This document shows, one piece after another, positions 45,441 through 56,600 of a stretch of 64,000 bases of DNA (positions are counted from its first letter, which is position 1; each line of letters starts with the position of its first letter). The translations under genes were made by a program, and so were the position numbers. The stretch is from Austropuccinia psidii. Taxonomy: Eukaryota > Basidiomycota > Pucciniomycetes > Pucciniales > Sphaerophragmiaceae. The notes below the pieces were generated by a model. It searched no databases. It was not told the DNA's origin and saw nothing but the letters and a program-made list of their open reading frames with translations. Location: the NCBI GenBank assembly GCA_023105745.1, contig JALGQZ010000013.1:23756605-23820604 (forward strand), written 5' to 3'.

Positions 45441-47365
45441 AAAAGCTGCTTTTTTGATTAGTTTTTCCAATTAACTTTTTGTTTACTAGTATTTTCAAAA
45501 AAGTGTTTTTTTACTACCTTTTACTATTCTTCCAAGGGTCTTTTTAAAAAACTATATTCAAATAGTTTTGCAAAAACAAAGTTTGACTAATTTTTTCATA
45601 AATGACTCTTTTGAAAGAAGGTAGTTTTGTGGAAAAAGAACAATTTTTTCAATGTTACTCTTTTTTTTGTCAAAGAAACCAGCTAAATTTTTCACATAAA
45701 AAGACTTTTTTTTAATTTTAGAAGCAAAATTGATTTTTCTACAAAAGCTTTTTCACATAACTTTTTATTTTGAAAATGCTGTTTTTTCCTCAAAAAGATA
45801 GATTTATTTCAAAAGAAACTTTTTTCAAAACAACTAAGAATTCCAAAAGAACTATTTTTTGAAAAATAAAATATTTTTCTGTTCAAAGATGTTATTTCTT
45901 TTTGAATAGAACTACATTTTTTCAGAAAATCTATTCTTTTTTTCAAAAAAAACTGTGACCTCCCAAAAGACTTTTTCAAAGAGTCTTTTTTTGCAAAAGA
46001 CCTACTTTCTCTCAAGACCTGTAATTTCATTCAAACTGAATCATTTGATTTAAGACTCCAACTTTGAAACAAGAAACCAATCTTTTTGCAAAAAAACCCA
46101 TGGAATTTAACTTAATAAAACAAGATTTTTCTACTGAGTAAAATGTTCTTTCAGAAAACTCTGGTTTTGGTGGGAAAGAAAAAATACTTTTGAAAAATGA
46201 TTCTTGTCATTACCCAAAGTAAAAGACCTTTCTTATCCAAAAATTAACTTCAGAAACACTTTTTTTGAGCTCAAAAAAATATGAAAATCCATAAGGAATC
46301 CTAGACCATCACTGACTTTCAAAAATGTGAAAATTATAATGGGATTATTCAACAAAACAATTTGTAGTTCTCATAGAAAAACTAACTTTTAATTTCATTG
46401 GAACACACCTCAATCAAAAAATACTATTTATCAATCTTTCATCAAGAAATTAATTTACATGCATGGAGAACATTATATTTTGGATCAGAAAATTCCTAAT
46501 TTATAACTTGTTTTATTTATAAAATTCACCAAAAATCAGAAGAGTATTGAATTTATAGCATCTTTTTAATTATTTCTTGCTTCAAACTATTTGTGAAATT
46601 CAAAACTATTTTATTCTCCTCCATTCCTTGAGCATATCACTTAATTTACTTTCAGTGATCTTAATAAGTACTCTTCTCTTCTATAGATTCAATTTTGTTT
46701 TCTTAAGAGGTTGGGAATTTCCTTTTTTTTCAGTTTCCTGGAAAAAATATAAATACTAACTTCAGTATATTTCAAGAACACAAATGGGATTAATATTTAT
46801 TATCTAATGTATAATTTCTTCATTCATTTCAGATGCTCTTGTAAATTATTCTCATTGAAAATCCCTGACCATTCTGTAAATTAACTGAATTGAAAGCCTA
46901 CTTGCGGAAAGTCTCAACCTCTAGAATAAAGGTAAGTGAAATTTGGATTTTTGGCAATTTTTAATGTTGGATGATTTTACTATTATAATCAAGTCCTTCT
47001 CTTGAGAGAAATTAAAACACTGTATTTTCACCTAATAAGAAGAAAAAGGAATATTCAAGTGATATCAGGGTAAAACAAAAGTCACATATTAAGAACAAAC
47101 AAAGTATTTCAAAGCTCTCCCCTGGTCATAAGGTGTGACTGGCCAGAAGGTTATACCAAAAATGCCCTGGTATATTGTGTAAAAATTGGAGTTGAAAGAT
47201 TTAAATATGTTGTTCTTAGTCTTTTTTGGGTAAACTATTAAAATTTAGTTTTTTAATCAATTTTCTTCTTTTCTTCCTAGAAATTCATAATACTTCCAAG
47301 ATATTCTGAGATATTCTGCTTCTCCCTGAAAATTCCAAAAAAATTCTTTGTTTTTTTATCAAAAT
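45441..47365. other. T/A-rich decayed repeat and spacer, no gene seen
   Basis: From 45441 to about 46000 the sequence keeps words such as CTTTTTTCAAAA, apparently a decayed extension of the minisatellite. The rest is AT-rich with no coding signal. Confidence 0.4.
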
Positions 47366-48495
47366 TGTCACATGGTGGAATGTGATCTCTAAATTGCCAG
47401 TATTAATCAGTCTTTCAACTGGCTTAATAGCCTTTTTGGCAAGAGCTCCCTTTGTTAATGTCTGGAAGACATCATTGTGAAAATAAACTGGCTTCCAACG
47501 TCATGGGATTGATTCTGGTCAGAGACAAGAGGAGGTCTCAACAGAACAACCAGAAATCACTCAGCTTTCCACTCCATTGGCCTACAAGGGTTTTGCCCCT
47601 TGGGGGTTCCTTGTAGGGTCCTGTTGTGAATATTGAAGTCCCATGAGGGTGAGATGGGTAATACCATCAGTTACATGCACTTGGGGTCGCAGTGCTCTAA
47701 ACCTGGGGGTACCATCACATGGTGCAATGTGATCTACAACTTGCCAGTATTAATTGGTCTTTCAACCAGTTTGAGGGCATTTCCAGCAAGAGCTTTCTTT
47801 GTTGAGGTCTGGAACAGCCATGGAGACAGGAAAGGCATTACCAATTATTACCAATTGAAGATCTTCCAACACCCAATCAGCAAGGGGGTTTCATGTAAGA
47901 TCCACCAAATATAGTTCCAAACCTCAATACAGCTCAATACAGGATTCACCAAATACAGGAATGTCCTCAATACAGGTGAAAATACCTGTATTGGATACAC
48001 CAATACAGGTTTACATCTCAAATACAGATTCCTCCAGCATACAGTCATGGGTTCTCCACACTCAAACTTCAGGCTGGCCTTTTTTCACATAAACCAGCCC
48101 CCTTTCACCCACCTGGGGGCTTGCCCCAGTTAATTAAAATATTTAATTTATCATTTAATATCATTTTATTCCTCACTAAGAGGTGTTATTCTATTAGTTA
48201 TTAAGTTAGTCTTAGCCTTCCCTCACTTGTTTGGTAGAGTCCTGGTAGCCATATCCTTATTGATTCTTTTCTATTTTCTGAACAGGTTGAAACAGTGATT
48301 CAGGATTATTTTTGGTTGGCTCTTTGTTATTGCTTATGATTTTCCTTCATGTCTTTTAATGATCTTTCTTTATCAGTAGAAAATTTACCTTTCATCTTAT
48401 TGCTCTTATCCTTTGAGTACTTCCCTTGAGCCCTCCATAAGTAAGTCTGTTCACTGAGTGCCAGGCCCTCTTCATTTAGAAGAGCCCCTGTGACA
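47366..48495 (+). repeat. 5' LTR of family C copy 2 (left boundary uncertain)
   Basis: The right end GTGACA at 48490-48495 is the exact inverse of the family start TGTCAC. The left end is placed at TGTCACATGG (47366), but copy 1 suggests an alternative near 47807, where CAGCCATGGAGACAGG aligns with its start. Two segments, 47366-47475 and 47713-47820, are about 75% similar direct repeats. Repeated CAATACAG words and a 10-bp hairpin (47968-47977 with 47984-47993) mark 47925-48030. Confidence 0.65.
48128..48141 (+). promoter_or_regulatory. Candidate self-primer segment in family C LTR
   Basis: AGTTAATTAAAATA is exactly complementary to 48497-48510, one base after the LTR end. In Tf1-type elements the mRNA 5' end folds back to such a site to prime minus-strand synthesis. 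If that holds here, transcription would start near 48128. The segment is AT-rich, which weakens the match somewhat. Confidence 0.45.
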
Positions 48496-48511
48496 TTATT
48501 TTAATTAACTC
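48496..48511 (+). other. Candidate self-priming binding site, family C copy 2
   Basis: The bases TTATTTTAATTAACTC follow the LTR terminus. Unlike families A and B, there is no TGG for a tRNA CCA end. They pair over 14 nt with 48128-48141. Confidence 0.45.
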
Positions 48512-49298
48512 ATAATTGATTCTTTCTTTCATCAATTTTATTCATTTCTTTCATTCTTCAATTATAACCTTTCTGATCATATGACTTTCATGATCTCATT
48601 ATCTCCCATCATTTTTCCTCTCATTCATTTCATTCAAATGAAAATTGATTCCCTTTCTCATCTCTAAAATTCTTCTGATCATTTCACTTTATCCATAATT
48701 CTCAATCAAATTTTATTTCAATTTTCTTTCTGAATTCAGGTTCTTCTATTAGGTTTAGTGGCTTGGAATTTGGGGTTAATTGATTCATCATTTCAGGAGT
48801 TTCATTGAATTGAGGTTATCATTTAATGATTTTGCAATTTCCCAAGAATTATTTATTGATTTATTTGATTATTCAAGAAATTGTCTTTACCTCAAGATTC
48901 TGATTTGATTTGATTGATTTACCTTATTTTATTCCTTAAGATAGCTGATTTATCCCCAAGATTTGATTTAATTGATTGATTTGAAGTTCATTCCTCAAGA
49001 AATTGAATTTATTCTGAAGATATTGACTGAATTATTCAAGAAATAATTGATTTTCTTTCAAATTGAGCTTATTGACTTTATTTGATTTATTTCTTGACTT
49101 GATTTAAATAATTGACTGAAGTTGATTATTAACAAGAATTTGATTTTGCCATTTTCATTCTTCAAGATTTATTCATCTTGATTTCACTTCAAGACTTTTG
49201 ATTGATTTCTCAAGCTCATCAAGATTCTAATTTGATTGATTTGGTCAAGTCTTTTTTTATTCTCAAGTATAATCAAATTTTATTTCCTTTCTTCAAGA
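48512..49298 (+). other. Family C copy 2 leader
   Basis: Untranslated leader: a CATTTC/TTCATT-rich first part absent from copy 1, then from 48772 the TTGATT-rich part shared with 31934-32475. Confidence 0.6.
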
Positions 49299-50623
49299 AT
49301 GCCAGTTCAGCATAGCCTCCCAGCCAAGAATACAAGATCTCAAAGACATCAAGCTGTTCTCACTCCTACGGCAAAGGCTCCTCTTGACCGCACACCATCC
49401 GTTCATCCACTGAGTGAAAATTTGGACAGAGGACCAACAATAGAAGGGGCAGAACCCTCTAGAAGAGGAGGTGTGAAGTCACAAAGATCAAGGTCATCCT
49501 CTGGCTTGTGGGGTGGCTATCCAAGCATTCCTCAAGGGCCTAGAAGAAGATCAGGGAAATCTAAATATGAAGAGGGGGAGGAGTGTGTGGAAGAGGAGGA
49601 GTCTGTTCCCCTAAGGATTCTGAAGCTCCAAATCTAGCCCCTTCCAATCAACCTCTTGTCTCTCAAGCTGAACCAAAATTTCTCAAAATGATGGAGAAGA
49701 TGAAGTATTCATGGGACAACTCACTCAAGAATTTTCCTCAAGGGACACTTCAAGAGCCCCAGAATTCAAGACTCCATCAACAAAGGCACCTGATTCCTTT
49801 TATCACACTAAAGCTTATAAATGGAGAGGATTTATTCAGTCTTTTGAATTTATTTTGCATAATGACCCAGAAAATCTCTGCTCTGACTGGAAGAAGGTGT
49901 TGTAATCAGCTTTGTTTATCACTAGTAGAGCTGGAGAATGGACTGAAACTTACCTCTCAAATATCTTCAATGAAGGCCCTTCTTATCTCCTCAATAACTG
50001 GCAGTCATTTGAGACCCAGTTATTCACTCTGTTTGGTGATCCCAATGAAGTCAGGAAGGCTGAAAAAGAGCTGGAAAATCTCAGGATGAAGGAAAGTGGT
50101 CAGCTTTCCTCATACATAGCATATTTCAGAAGTTTAATGTCAAGAATTGGAGACTGGGGGTGAAGGGCCTATATTCATGCATATAGAAGAGGATTGTAAT
50201 CAAGATTGTTGGACCAATTGGCTTCTCACCCTGGAAAGTTTGATAGCCTTCAAGAACTCATGGACATCAATTTGGAATTAGAAACTAGGTACCATCAGAG
50301 GCAGAAGGAAAAGGGTAGTCATCAAGAGAAGAAGCCTTGAATCAGTGGATCCAATCCCTCCAAGCCTTCAAAGTTCATCTTCAAAAAAGCCTTATCACAA
50401 GAAGAGCAGGAAGGGGAAGAATTTTCAAGTTTCCCAAGAAAAGCCTCATGCTTCTCTCCTCACTAAGGACAACAAATTGATTGGTTCTGAAAAAGAGAGA
50501 AGGATTAAAGAAGGCTTATGCACTTATTGCAGTGGCAAGCAATCAATTGAAAAGTTCTCTAAGAGGCCTGAAGATAGGCAAGAGTCATCAAGAGGCCTCC
50601 CTAGCAAGCAGGAAAAAGCCTGA
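49299..50623 (+). pseudogene. Gag, family C copy 2
   Basis: It starts MPVQHSLPAKNTRSQRH at an ATG at 49299 and ends in TGA at 50621-50623. It is broken by frameshifts near 49610, 49700 and 50310 and by stops near 49903, 50161, 50197 and 50338. The capsid-like core (49840-50160) matches copy 1 closely. The zinc knuckle has lost two ligands: CTYCSGKQSIEKF lacks the His and the last Cys. The slip heptamer region reads G GAA AAA (50611-50617), one base different from copy 1. Confidence 0.88.
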
Positions 50624-51289
50624 GTGGGGATAATGATGTGTTCCATGGTTCTCACTTTTTTCCTTCAAGAGCACAATTGTGCACTATGAATATTAGTGTC
50701 AAGAAATCTTTAAAGTTTCTTATTTTTTCTTCTGTCTCTGATATTTTTTATAGTATTCTCATCGATTCTGGTGCTACCAGCTCTTTTATTGCAAAGAATT
50801 TTGTTGTCAAGTAATCATTGACTGTGTCTGAGCTCCCTGAATAGATTCCTCTTTTCATTTTGGATTCCAATGAATACACTTCTTTGTTCATCACCCATTC
50901 TAACAAGTGGGGTGTTGAATTTCCTTCTTTCCCAAGCTTTGAATGAAATTTCATTATCATGGATTCATCCAAGGGAGAAGACCTAATATTGGGCTATGAT
51001 TTCCTTCACCATTTTAATCCCATTATTGATTGGAAAAGTGGATTGATAACCTATGATTCTAGTCATAAGGACTCTAGTGGTATTAAATCTTCTACTAGTA
51101 ATGACTTTTCCACTTCTGTCAACATTGTTACTCTGGTTGGTGAACTTAAGACACATTCTATTCCTCCTTCTGTCCATATCCTTCCATCAAGCCCTCTCGG
51201 TCATTACTTCCATCAGGAGATAAATTCTTCAAAGAGACAAAAGATGTCAAAGAAAATGGTTCTATATCTTCACTTCATCTCTTTCAAGG
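50617..51289 (+). pseudogene. Pol 5' part, family C copy 2 (left of family B insertion)
   Basis: The -1 frame is open from the slip site (SLSGDNDVFHGS) into the protease region, with DSGA at about 50764-50775 (SSILVLPA in the shadow frame). Several stops follow. The protease-RT linker is read at 50959-51289 and ends at the CAAGG duplication where family B inserted. Confidence 0.82.
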
Positions 51290-52728
51290 TGTCAGCCAGT
51301 GACTCAAAACCCGAGCACAAGCATGACAGCCAAAATACCATAAATCAATGGTGTAGCCAAGATACCACCAAAACATGGAGCTGAGCCAAATTAGGTCAAA
51401 AGTTATCAAAGGAAAGGGGAGACTAACCCCTTTCTAAATATATAAGTCCCATCATCATAGGAAAAAGAATAACAAAGTTGTTCCTGCTCAAAGTTGTTGC
51501 TGAGCATAAACCTTAATTTTCACCTCTCATCTAAAATCCAGAAGGACAGGCTTAACCCCATCAAATGGGTATTCAAAATTCAGCTCTGAGCCAGGGCTAT
51601 TCAATGGTACCAGCCAAACTGAGCTAGCAACAGTATTACTTGAGTTATGGCCAAATTCAGGCCAAATAAGGGTGAACAAAACATTCACCTCTCATCTAAC
51701 ATTTGCAGTTTTAGCGTGAGATACCTAAAGTGGGGTCTTTTTGGAAATAGCACAATCAAGGCTATCTGATGGTGTCGTCCATTTCCACCTATCTCAACTA
51801 GAACAAAGGTTATGGGGAAAATAAGCTCAATAAAGCTGTTTGCCTACACCATGAAAATGTACAAAACTCTTGTACATGGGATAACTTTGCCATATTTGGT
51901 GATAACCATATCAAATGAGGCACCATTGTGTAGAGCACATACAGGGCTACACACTGAACCAATTTTGAGGTTTATGTCTCAAGAATTGACAAAGGTATGG
52001 CTGTTTTGAGGTCAGATTCCCACGTGCTGTCATATACAGCCTTACCATGGGATAATGTCCCATAATAATGAATATGAGGTGTCAAATAGCCAAAGGAGCT
52101 TGTTTTTCCTTCAATACCTCATATTTCAGCCAATACTGGGGTCCCATAAAGTTTCTGTGCAGCATTCTGCGCGTCATACACATCATAATAAGGCTGTGAG
52201 GTCCCCAGATGAAAATTTTTACCCTGTATTGGTGAAAACTTCCCAGATGTGGTTTCAAAACCACATCTGAGCCCAATACAGGCTATACAGGTCTTTGCAA
52301 ACCACGAGCCCGTCCCAGAGAGTGAATAAATCTTCACTTCCTCTATGTGGAAAGGTCTAGCACCCTTTCCACCCCATTTTAGGATAAAAAGGAGGCTTTT
52401 CACAGCCGGAATTTCTTTCCTCATCCTGCGCTTAAATTCCTACATAGTACAACTGTCAAAAACATTTATACTCTTGGAAATTAACCAGGTATAATTATAA
52501 TTTTAATTATTGTAGACTTTATTATTGTAACCCAACAGGTAAAGCTGCACCCAGGGCTTTCAATAGTGCTCACCACCACTATTCCACAATAGTAAAGCCC
52601 TCTTATTTTTATTATAAACCCTTATCATCAACAAATGCTTTTATTTTAAACCTTAATCACCATGTCACAGTAATAGTTAAAGTTGTCAACAGTCTAATTA
52701 CTGCTTTATCATAGACTCAGCATGACAT
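51290..52728 (+). repeat. 5' LTR of family B, 1439 bp
   Basis: It starts TGTCAGCC and ends GCATGACA. It contains a perfect 12-bp inverted repeat with a 2-nt loop, CAGATGTGGTTT at 52244-52255 and its complement at 52258-52269. Confidence 0.95.
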
Positions 52729-52747
52729 TTTGGGGGCCTGGCTGTGT
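52729..52747 (+). other. Primer binding site, family B
   Basis: TTTTGGGGGCCTGGCTGTG follows the LTR; it is close to the family A site, which suggests the same or a related tRNA primer. Confidence 0.55.
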
Positions 52748-53310
52748 TTTTTGATCTTTTTGGACCTTATATGTGAGTTTTTTACCTATTTTCCTTATTT
52801 TCTGACACTTGTTTAATCTTTTTTCAGGCGTAATTCTTTCTTCAAATATATATTTATTATATATTTATCCCTATACTCATATTAAAAAGAGTACTTGTCA
52901 TGTGGGTAATAACCACAAGAGCCTTATTTTTGGCGTGTTTTATATATGAAAACACCTTTTAGCCATTAATACAGTCTTAATTTTTAATTAAATTAAGACA
53001 CCTCATACTGACAAACCAACAGTTGAGCCGTAGTTGGGCTTATTGTTAACTCAATTACCCTCTTACATACCACTTTTCGACAGTTTATACTTGCTAATTA
53101 CAAGTTATTCTGTAAGATATTGGTATACAAACAGTATACCAAATATCAGTAAGCTGTATTTCTGACGTGAAATTGTTAATTCAATTAAACTGTCATTGTA
53201 CAAGGGAATATTGTAGTAATATACAAGCCCAGAGGCCATTCTTAGACGTGCAGACAGCATTTTGAGAAGTCTTAACTGACATTAAGCCCTCTTTTTCCTG
53301 TTTAATTCAG
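52748..53310 (+). other. Family B leader, no gene seen
   Basis: AT-rich untranslated leader ending in an acceptor-like TTTAATTCAG at 53301-53310. Confidence 0.5.
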
Positions 53311-53609
53311 TGGAAGATAACTTCATACCAGTTGAAAGCCAGTCACAGGGAAGCACACCAATGACACCCTCAGAACCAGAGGGCAGCAAAAAAAAAGGAA
53401 AGAGGCATAGTGAAGGCCTGATAACAGCAAAAAAGCGGACACCCATTGCCACACAGAAGAGTAGAAAACCACAAAATTCTACTTCAATACAAGGTAAACC
53501 AACCTTGATAGCTTGTACAGGGAAAATTACTATAATTAACCCAGTTGTAACCTCTAAAGGTAAATTTCCCAAATCAGCAGAAAAAAATTTGTACAAGGCA
53601 CAGTCAAAG
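53311..53609 (+). other. Candidate upstream exon of family B
   Basis: An open stretch of 299 nt lies between the acceptor-like CAG at 53308-53310 and a GTAAAT donor-like site at 53610. It is in the gag-pol frame and ends in TAA at 53628-53630 if unspliced. The peptide is Lys/Ser/Thr-rich (GSKKKGKRH), possibly nuclear or nucleic-acid binding; no domain was recognised. It occupies the same position as 1934-2131 in family A. Confidence 0.35.
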
Positions 53610-53679
53610 GTAAATACCCTAAGAACATAAAGTTTTTGACTGCTTGCAAACACTGATATGTCACCTGTATACCTCAGAG
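53610..53679 (+). other. Candidate frame-switching intron, family B
   Basis: Donor AAAG/GTAAAT at 53610; tandem acceptors CAG and CAGAG end at 53677 and 53679. Use of the second gives a 70-nt intron (remainder 1 on division by 3) and joins the upstream exon to the +1 frame, as in family A. The gag-pol ATG at 53658 lies inside it. Confidence 0.33.
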
Positions 53680-56600
53680 ACCTTGGCATTCAACGGAAAC
53701 AGCCCGAGGACAGAGAAGGCCTGTCCAGAACCAGAAGACCTGGAATAGGACACCTTGGACACAGTGGTGGATGGAAAAACAATGAGGGAGATAATATCAA
53801 CCCTGCCATTCACACTCCAATTCAACAGGAACCTCAAACCAGAGGACTGGAAGGATATGGATCAAGCTCTTCAGCTCCACCAACTCATCAAAGATTTGTT
53901 TCAATGGAGCATGGACAACAAGAGGTTCAACCTGGCATCTCACTGAGCAGAACTTGGAGCAAGTTGCCAGAAGATCTGTCTCAAAGAGATAGAATTCAAA
54001 GACCTTATGGTAATCACAACAGGTTGGAATCCTACCAGGCAGTTCAGATTCCTGGAGGCAAGGGCACAGAGGATAAGGGAGAATCAAGCCACTATCCAAG
54101 CTATAGAAGAACAGTTAACCCAGAAAAGGCCTACTCTGATTCCTTCAGGCTCTCACGGAGCAGGCCAAATCAGCTATCCAGTGGCTTCACACCATCCAGA
54201 AACCAGCAGATCAGTGGCCAAGAGTCACCATTCTTCACAATTCCAGGAAGTTTTCAGGAGAAGACAAGCAAACAAGGGCAAGAACAAAACCTCCTTCAAC
54301 CAGACAAGGAAAGAGTCAGACCCCATGATTCAGAAGCTGTTGGACTTGGTAAAAGATGTACACAAGAACCAGAAGTAATTGTAAACCACTCTAGAATCAG
54401 TAGTCAGATTAATAGAAATATTACCCCCACTCAGATTGAACATAATGTTGTCACACCTGAGAGTAACTTAAACAGTGATGCACTGTGGTTACAAATGTCC
54501 CAATATGCTGAGCGAACTCAAAAGCAGTTCGCAGAACTTGAAGCAAGCCATGAGAGGATGAAAGAATTAACACCCTCCATGGATAAAATTGTCAAGACTC
54601 TTCAAGAAGGACATGCCCAATTGAGCAAAGCCTCTGAAGAGACCAACAAAGAAATGAATCTAGTCTTTGAAGAACAACACCACAGCAAAAGAGACAGGGA
54701 TTGTCTGGATCAAGACATAAACAAATTGTTTAATGTCTCCCATAACTTGAAGCCTCAACCACAAGGCCAAGTTATGGATAATCCATATTAACCAGATGAC
54801 ATCAACCCAGATGCCATGTTGGTGAATAAGGCTAGATCTCCATCACAATACCAGGATGGAGATGGCATGTCTTATTCAGAGAAGGAAGCCTTGAAACAGC
54901 TTCCTGAGGCCTCAAGCTGGCCCAAATTCTCTGGAACTGGAGAATATGATCATATGGAGCTCATAGATTACATTGATGGACTCTTAATTGATTTACCAAG
55001 CCTACCAGATTACTGGATTACTGCTAGACCAAATACAGCATTTAAAAGTCATGCTAGCATATGGTACACGAAAATGAAAGAAATCTATGGCAGAAGAAAC
55101 TGGCCATGGTGGAAGAGTCAAATCATCCAAAAGTACAGTAATGGAGCTTGCATATGGCAGAAGACCATGTCATTTGACAATGACAAATACTCTGTGGACA
55201 AGGATCCATATGAATGGTGTCGTAGATAGTCTAAGAGACTTAAAGCCATTTATCCCCAAATGAACATTTAGATGAGGAATCACAAGCTCCTGACACAACT
55301 TCCAGGAGAACTAGAGCATGCAGTAAAATTCAGATTCAACCAAAATTGCACTCCAGATGACATTGCTAATACCTTACAAGAAATAAGGAAAAGAACTAAT
55401 ATAGGGAAATTCACCCCATATAAGAGCAGTGGTTGCAAATAGAAACAACCTTTCAGGGTGGAGTTTAAAGACAAACCCAAATAAAGGGTGGAAGTGACAA
55501 AGAAGAAGAATTCTTGTCACAATTGTGGCTCAACAGACCACTATTCCAACAACTGTCCAAAGGCAAAGAAAAAAGTCTATGCCATTGAGAAAGTCCCAGA
55601 AGAGGAATCCCCAACAGAGGATTCTGAATCAGATTCCATGGGTGATGCCATCAGAGAACCATCTGATGATGACCAAGACCCAAGATAAGAGTTTCTAGTA
55701 GAATATCAAGAGGAAACCCCACTAGAAATTCAGGACATACAGTTGGAAGCGGGCATGCCACAGGATACTGCCAAGAAAAACTTGTTCAAACACACACAGG
55801 AAGCACAAACATTCCTGGTTACACAAACCAAAGAAATGGCATATATAGATGAAAAAGCCACTAAAATGACTGTCTGTATTGACAATGCTCAACATCCATT
55901 GATCATTGATAGTGGGGCGCACTGTTCCATAGTGGCCACAAATTATCTGGATAACCAATTCCCAATTTGGGAAAAAAAGCTCTTGCCCACCAAGGCAAAG
56001 AACTTTAAAAGTGCCTCAGGGAAGATGACTTCCATTGGTACAATTATCAAAAAGATAATTATACCTCACAGGAAGGGTAATATCAGACTCAACCCAGAGC
56101 TTTTAGTGCTTGATTATGCCCACATTCAAGGGTTCTTACTGGAATCAGACTACCAGAGGATGTATGGCATAGACATTTACAATGATAAAAACAGGCATAT
56201 TACCATTGGTACCAGCAAGGAAAGAAAGTTTCACTTGATATATACCAAATCTCTACCCATGACCCACTAGAGCAACTACTGAATGAATTCAGGGAGGGCC
56301 AGTTTAGCACTACCCTCACCAGTAAACAAATTCTAAGTTTACTGAAGATGCTGAAGATAAGCAGACCAGCATTTGCCATTGGTGAAGGACCACTAGGCAA
56401 GATCAAGGGCCACAATATAGAACTATATCTGGATGTGGAAAGCCCTTATCCACCCATGCTCAAGAGACCTCCTTACCCAGCAAGTCTGGAAACAAGGAAG
56501 GAAATTGAAAAACACATCAATGAACTTCTGGACATGGATGTCATAAGCAAGATTGAACATAATGAAATAGTGGAAATAACCACTCCTGTCCTGATCACCT

